Below are positions 15,533 through 18,158 of a stretch of 18,158 nt of DNA, piece by piece (position 1 is the first letter of the stretch; each line of letters begins with the position of its first letter). Position numbers and translations under genes: made by a program. Source of the DNA: Solobacterium sp. (GTDB taxonomy: Bacteria; Bacillota_I; Bacilli_A; Erysipelotrichales; Erysipelotrichaceae); NCBI GenBank assembly GCA_017543005.1, contig JAFWEA010000075.1, forward strand, positions 1 to 18,158. Direction: 5' to 3'. The notes under the pieces were generated by a model. That model was not told the origin of the DNA. It did not search any database and saw only the letters and a list, made by a program, of their open reading frames with translations.

Positions 15533-15536
15533 GAAG
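15524..15536. promoter_or_regulatory. Perfect 13-bp palindrome over the dfx -10, candidate operator
   Basis: CTTCAT-A-ATGAAG is a perfect 6-1-6 inverted repeat that contains the -10 hexamer. A regulator bound here would block RNA polymerase. It is not a recognisable PerR/Fur (7-1-7 TATAAT type) or Rex site. A palindrome of this quality could also arise by chance around a -10. Confidence 0.35.
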
Positions 15537-15552
15537 TCAGGAGGTATTTATC

Positions 15553-15930
15553 ATGGCAGAATTAAGAGTTTTCAAGTGCAAGAAGTGCGGTAAGATGGTC
15601 ATCCAGCTCAACAAGGCGGGCTGCCCGACCATGTGCTGCGGTGAAGCAATGACAGAACTGACAGCCAATACAACTGATGCGGCAACCGAAAAGCATGTCC
15701 CGGCCGTCGAAAGAGACGGTGACCTGCTCAAAGTGACAGTCGGATCGGTCGAACATCCGATGCTGGAAGAACACTTCATCCAGTTCATTGCGGTAACCGA
15801 AGATAATGGTTTCCGTCTGACTTATCTCAAGCCGGGTGAGAAGCCGTATGCGGAATTCAAGGGTGTCGGCCCGGATGCCGAGGTCTACGAATACTGCAAT
15901 CTGCACGGTCTCTGGAAGACAAAGGCATAA
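15553..15930 (+). CDS. dfx: Desulfoferrodoxin (2Fe superoxide reductase)
   Basis: This 125-aa cytoplasmic protein reduces superoxide to hydrogen peroxide without making oxygen, a defence typical of anaerobes. The N-terminal desulforedoxin domain has the four rubredoxin-like iron ligands C9, C12, C28 and C29 (centre I). The C-terminal catalytic domain has all centre II ligands, H48, H68, H74, C115 and H118, in exactly the numbering of the classical Desulfovibrio proteins, plus the E46-K47 pair beside the active site. AGGAGG at 15539-15544 is ideally spaced. Its Arg codons are only AGA and CGT and it avoids CGG, like the ribosomal protein genes here, which suggests high expression. No rubredoxin or rubrerythrin gene adjoins, so its electron donor is encoded elsewhere. 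Confidence 0.96.
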   Translation: MAELRVFKCKKCGKMVIQLNKAGCPTMCCGEAMTELTANTTDAATEKHVPAVERDGDLLKVTVGSVEHPMLEEHFIQFIAVTEDNGFRLTYLKPGEKPYAEFKGVGPDAEVYEYCNLHGLWKTKA

Positions 15931-15933
15931 TTA

Positions 15934-15975
15934 AAAAAGGATTGAGGCAGTACTGCTTCAATCCTGATTTTTTTT
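15934..15975. terminator. Bidirectional terminator between dfx and the deaminase gene
   Basis: A 12-13-bp hairpin runs from AGGATTGA (15938-15945) to TCAATCCT (15958-15965), extended inward by one G-T pair and GCA/TGC pairs to a loop GTAC. A run of eight T follows on the + strand (15968-15975), and on the minus strand the hairpin is followed by the complement of the AAAAAA at 15933-15938. It lies between convergent genes and overlaps the end of the deaminase gene by two bases. Confidence 0.9.
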
Positions 15976-16996
15976 ATCGGCGGAAGGTCTCCAGTTCGGC
16001 GATGATCTCTTTGCGCAGATCATCCTTCATGAAGGCGGCGATGGCAGAATTGATATTCATGTCGATCAGATCATTCCACTCAAAGCCCATTTCATTCAGA
16101 CAGTGATCATATTCATCATCCAGATTGACTCTGGCCATGACCATGTTGTCGGTGTTGATGGTTACCGGAATCCCCATCTGCAGGAGGTTTTTGGCCGGGT
16201 GCATCGGATAGGAAGGCTGCGTCTTGCACTGGATATTGGAAGTCGGGCAGATTTCCAGGGCGATCTTTTCGGCAGCTGCTTTACGCACCAGTTCCGGGTT
16301 CTCATAGATATGATGGCCATGCCCGATGCGGCTGACCCCGAAGCTCATGGCGTCCCGGACGGTAACCCAGTCCTGGGAATCACCGGCATGGCAGATGATG
16401 TTGAGCCCGTACTCCCTGGCTTTCGCAAACAGGGGAGCGAAGTTGGTCAGCGGGACGATGCCTTCCGCACCGGCCAGATCCAGCGCCACGACACCGTCAT
16501 CACTGAAGAACTGATGGCAGACCTCCACGGTTTCCATGTTGGCGTCCCAGTTGACGCTCTCGAGTCCGACACACATCATGCAGGTGATGATATTGACATG
16601 AATTCCCGGATTCTTCCGCAGACCTTCCTCACGGCCGGCCAGCACGGCTTTTGTGGCTTCTGCCTGTGACAGGCCCTTAAGGGTATGCAGCTGCGGGGCA
16701 AAACGGATTTCGGCATAACGGACCCCGTACGCCGCCAGATCTTCGATCAGCTCGGCCGTGATCCGGCTCAGGGAAGCAGGATCCTGCAGGACCGCAGTCG
16801 GCCCGTCAAACATCTCCAGGTATTCGTTGACGGATTTGGCATTGGAACGTTCAAACAGGAACTGCCGGTAACCTTCCAGCGTTTCACCCGGCAGGGCAAT
16901 GCCGCGTTCACAGGCCAGTTCATACATGGTTTCAACACGGAATGATCCGTCCAGATGCAGGTGCAGATCGATTTTCGGGAATGGATATTTCGTCAT
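15974..16996 (-). CDS. Adenosine deaminase family protein with variant active site
   Basis: This 340-aa TIM-barrel amidohydrolase is related to adenosine deaminase, which converts adenosine to inosine in purine salvage. Metal ligands H12 and H14 (KIDLHLHLDGS), H203 and D283 are present, as is the catalytic-type H226 (RIGHGHH). Two positions depart from classical ADA. The general-acid Glu of H-A-G-E is Asp (H203-A-G-D206). The second Asp of N-T-D-D is Asn (N281-T-D-N284); the latter is common in a large bacterial subgroup. The start is ATG 16996 because AAGGAG sits 6 nt before it on the minus strand. An ATG two codons upstream directly abuts that AAGGAG, and a much longer in-frame extension would run through the divergent gene. 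The substrate might be adenosine, an aminated nucleotide or another purine. Confidence 0.85.
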   Translation of the reverse strand: MTKYPFPKIDLHLHLDGSFRVETMYELACERGIALPGETLEGYRQFLFERSNAKSVNEYLEMFDGPTAVLQDPASLSRITAELIEDLAAYGVRYAEIRFAPQLHTLKGLSQAEATKAVLAGREEGLRKNPGIHVNIITCMMCVGLESVNWDANMETVEVCHQFFSDDGVVALDLAGAEGIVPLTNFAPLFAKAREYGLNIICHAGDSQDWVTVRDAMSFGVSRIGHGHHIYENPELVRKAAAEKIALEICPTSNIQCKTQPSYPMHPAKNLLQMGIPVTINTDNMVMARVNLDDEYDHCLNEMGFEWNDLIDMNINSAIAAFMKDDLRKEIIAELETFRR

Positions 16997-17023
16997 GTTC
17001 ATCTCCTTGTTCATCTTATCGAA

Positions 17024-17047
17024 TATAATGTGACTGATAGTATTATA
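17024..17047. promoter_or_regulatory. Face-to-face -10 elements in the deaminase/hydrolase intergenic gap
   Basis: The 73-bp gap between divergent start codons holds TATAAT on the + strand (17024-17029) and another TATAAT on the minus strand (17047-17042). The two are separated by 12 bp and form an inverted repeat. Each is positioned to start transcription near 17035, giving leaders of about 35-40 nt with good ribosome-binding sites. No strong -35 is seen for either. Confidence 0.42.
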
Positions 17048-17069
17048 AACGAAAGCGGAGGGAATCATC

Positions 17070-17879
17070 ATGAAGATCAGAGAAATGACATTGCCGTCAA
17101 AAAGACATACCGACATACCGGTAACGGTGGTGGACTGCGAAAAGGAAACGTGCGGTCTGTTGGTGTTTGTGCATGGCTTCAAGGCCAACCGGACCGAGGA
17201 CGGAAGATTCCTCACGGTCGCAAAAGCAATGGCGGAAGCGGGCTTTTCCAGCATCATGCAGGGCTTTCCCGGCTGTGATGTATCACAGGAGGATTTCATT
17301 CATTACACACTGAAAAACTGCCTGGATGATATTGATACTTCCGTTGCCTGGATGAAGGAAAACTTCAAACTGGACGGGCGCATGGGCATGGTCGGCTACT
17401 CGATGGGCGGCCGCCTGACCGCTCTGTATCTGCGCAATCATCCGGAAGTGCAGTGTGCCGGGTTCTGGGCCGGGGCCTGCTATGAGGCCTTTGACGGGGA
17501 AGAGACATTCCTCGGCCAGAATATCGAACAGATGAAACAGGAAGCTGCCGGGAAGGGCTATTGTGACTTCTTCAATGCCTTTGACAATACCATGCTTAAG
17601 CTGAGCGGCGGGCTGCTTGAGGATATGGAAGAGATGAATCCGGTGGAGGGACTGGAGAAATTCACCGGGGCGGCGATTGTCGTCCATGGCACCGCCGATA
17701 TCACGGTCCTGCCGCGGGTCGGTCAGGCCACCTATGACCATCTGATTCATGCCCGTAAAAAAGAACTCGTGCTGGTAGAGGAGGCAGATCATGGCTTTGG
17801 GGCCTGGGAAGGCCGGCCGGAACTGTCGGCCCAGTTGACGGACAATACAATCCGGTTCCTGCAGGAGAATCTGAAATGA
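17070..17879 (+). CDS. Alpha/beta hydrolase (esterase/dienelactone-hydrolase-like)
   Basis: This 269-aa soluble enzyme has no signal peptide. The fold is recognised by the oxyanion-hole H35-G-F motif (FVHGFKANR) and a nucleophile elbow G-Y-S111-M-G-G. The catalytic Asp is probably D210 (HGTADITV), and the catalytic His is H241 (ADHGF). The segment G-F-P-G-C-D between them matches the conserved D-F-P-G-C-G-D-type loop of cinnamoyl-esterase-like hydrolases. The substrate cannot be told from sequence, though ester or thioester cleavage is likely. GCGGAGGGA at 17055-17063 is the ribosome-binding region. The TGA overlaps the ATG of the next gene (ATGA), so the two form an operon. It is transcribed divergently from the deaminase gene. 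Confidence 0.87.
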   Translation: MKIREMTLPSKRHTDIPVTVVDCEKETCGLLVFVHGFKANRTEDGRFLTVAKAMAEAGFSSIMQGFPGCDVSQEDFIHYTLKNCLDDIDTSVAWMKENFKLDGRMGMVGYSMGGRLTALYLRNHPEVQCAGFWAGACYEAFDGEETFLGQNIEQMKQEAAGKGYCDFFNAFDNTMLKLSGGLLEDMEEMNPVEGLEKFTGAAIVVHGTADITVLPRVGQATYDHLIHARKKELVLVEEADHGFGAWEGRPELSAQLTDNTIRFLQENLK

Positions 17880-18158
17880 TCCTGAACGAAACAACAAGAG
17901 AAAACTATATCCGGACAACCTATGCGGCCTGGCTGGGCAAGGTGATCGGGGTGCGGCTTGGGGCACCGGTGGAAAACTGGAGCCATGAGCGGATCATGGA
18001 AACCTATGGCAACAAGGAAGGCTATCTGACCGATTACGGTATTTTCGCTTCGGATGACGATACGAACGGACCGCTGTTCTTCGTGCGGGCCCTGCTGGAA
18101 AAAGATGAGATCACCGCGGCGGATATCGGCGATGCGTTTCTCGGCTATATCCCGGAAT
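17876..18158 (+). CDS. ADP-ribosylglycohydrolase family protein (3' truncated by window edge)
   Basis: From ATG 17876 the frame stays open for 94 codons to the window end. The N-terminus has the family's first conserved block, G21-K-V-I-G-V-R-L-G-A-P-V-E33. The metal-binding acidic motif follows, S59-D-D-D-T-N64. Members (DraG/ARH group) remove ADP-ribose from proteins or hydrolyse related N-glycosidic bonds using two Mg2+ ions; several bacterial relatives have unknown nucleoside-like substrates. AGGAG at 17863-17867 lies 8 nt upstream, and the start overlaps the hydrolase stop by four bases. The C-terminal two thirds and the remaining metal ligands are outside the window, so activity cannot be judged. 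Confidence 0.85.
   Translation, partial: MILNETTRENYIRTTYAAWLGKVIGVRLGAPVENWSHERIMETYGNKEGYLTDYGIFASDDDTNGPLFFVRALLEKDEITAADIGDAFLGYIPE

Noticed and set aside
16997..17299. N-terminal extension of the deaminase by 101 residues
   Set aside because: It would run antisense through the start of the divergent hydrolase gene. The AAGGAG 6 nt before ATG 16996 and the family N-terminus both favour the shorter form.

Overview
The window is a chromosomal stretch of roughly 57% GC with dense, mostly forward-strand housekeeping genes. Gene content and order point to a Gram-positive Firmicute. The order era-recO-glycyl-tRNA synthetase-dnaG-rpoD-trmK matches the Bacillus-type macromolecular-synthesis region. 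The single-chain glycyl-tRNA synthetase, the absence of sporulation genes where Bacillus has them beside rpsT/lepA, and the superoxide reductase suggest an anaerobic or microaerophilic gut-type lineage. An Erysipelotrichia-like organism of unusually high GC is my best guess, but this is inference and not a firm assignment.

Region 1 (2-6236, + strand): the last codons of era, then recO, glyS (one-chain GlyRS, own promoter at 802-830), dnaG, rpoD and trmK. The genes are tightly packed: era/recO overlap by 8 bp, dnaG/rpoD by 29 bp, and rpoD/trmK share a TAATG. The block ends at a bidirectional terminator (6236-6267) shared with the convergent rpsT. RpoD carries an unusual N-terminal extension of about 125 residues.

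Region 2 (6267-10918): rpsT (-) and fmt (+) diverge from back-to-back promoters. The fmt-lepA-hemW operon follows, then rpsO with its own promoter, a structured leader and a strong terminator. The theme is translation (formylation of initiator tRNA, elongation factor 4, ribosomal proteins S20 and S15), plus a radical-SAM haem chaperone.

Region 3 (10929-15497): a two-gene ABC exporter. It has a MacB/LolD-type ATPase that appears to be translated from a leaderless or near-leaderless mRNA, and a 1282-residue FtsX-type permease. The first extracellular loop of the permease contains two coiled-coil arms of nearly equal length around a middle domain, probably a long antiparallel stalk. This is the least conventional system in the window.

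Region 4 (15504-18158): a desulfoferrodoxin (superoxide reductase) gene with highly-expressed-type codon use and a palindrome over its -10 element. A convergent adenosine-deaminase-family gene shares its bidirectional terminator and has Asp in place of the usual catalytic Glu. Divergent from that gene is a two-gene unit, an alpha/beta hydrolase overlapping the start of an ADP-ribosylglycohydrolase-family gene that runs off the window.

No tRNA, rRNA, CRISPR array, insertion sequence, prophage or attachment site was seen. No gap between genes exceeds about 110 bp. I found no clearly new multi-gene system. The most worthwhile leads are the stalked permease with its leaderless ATPase, the extended RpoD, the variant deaminase, and the hydrolase/ADP-ribosylglycohydrolase pair.
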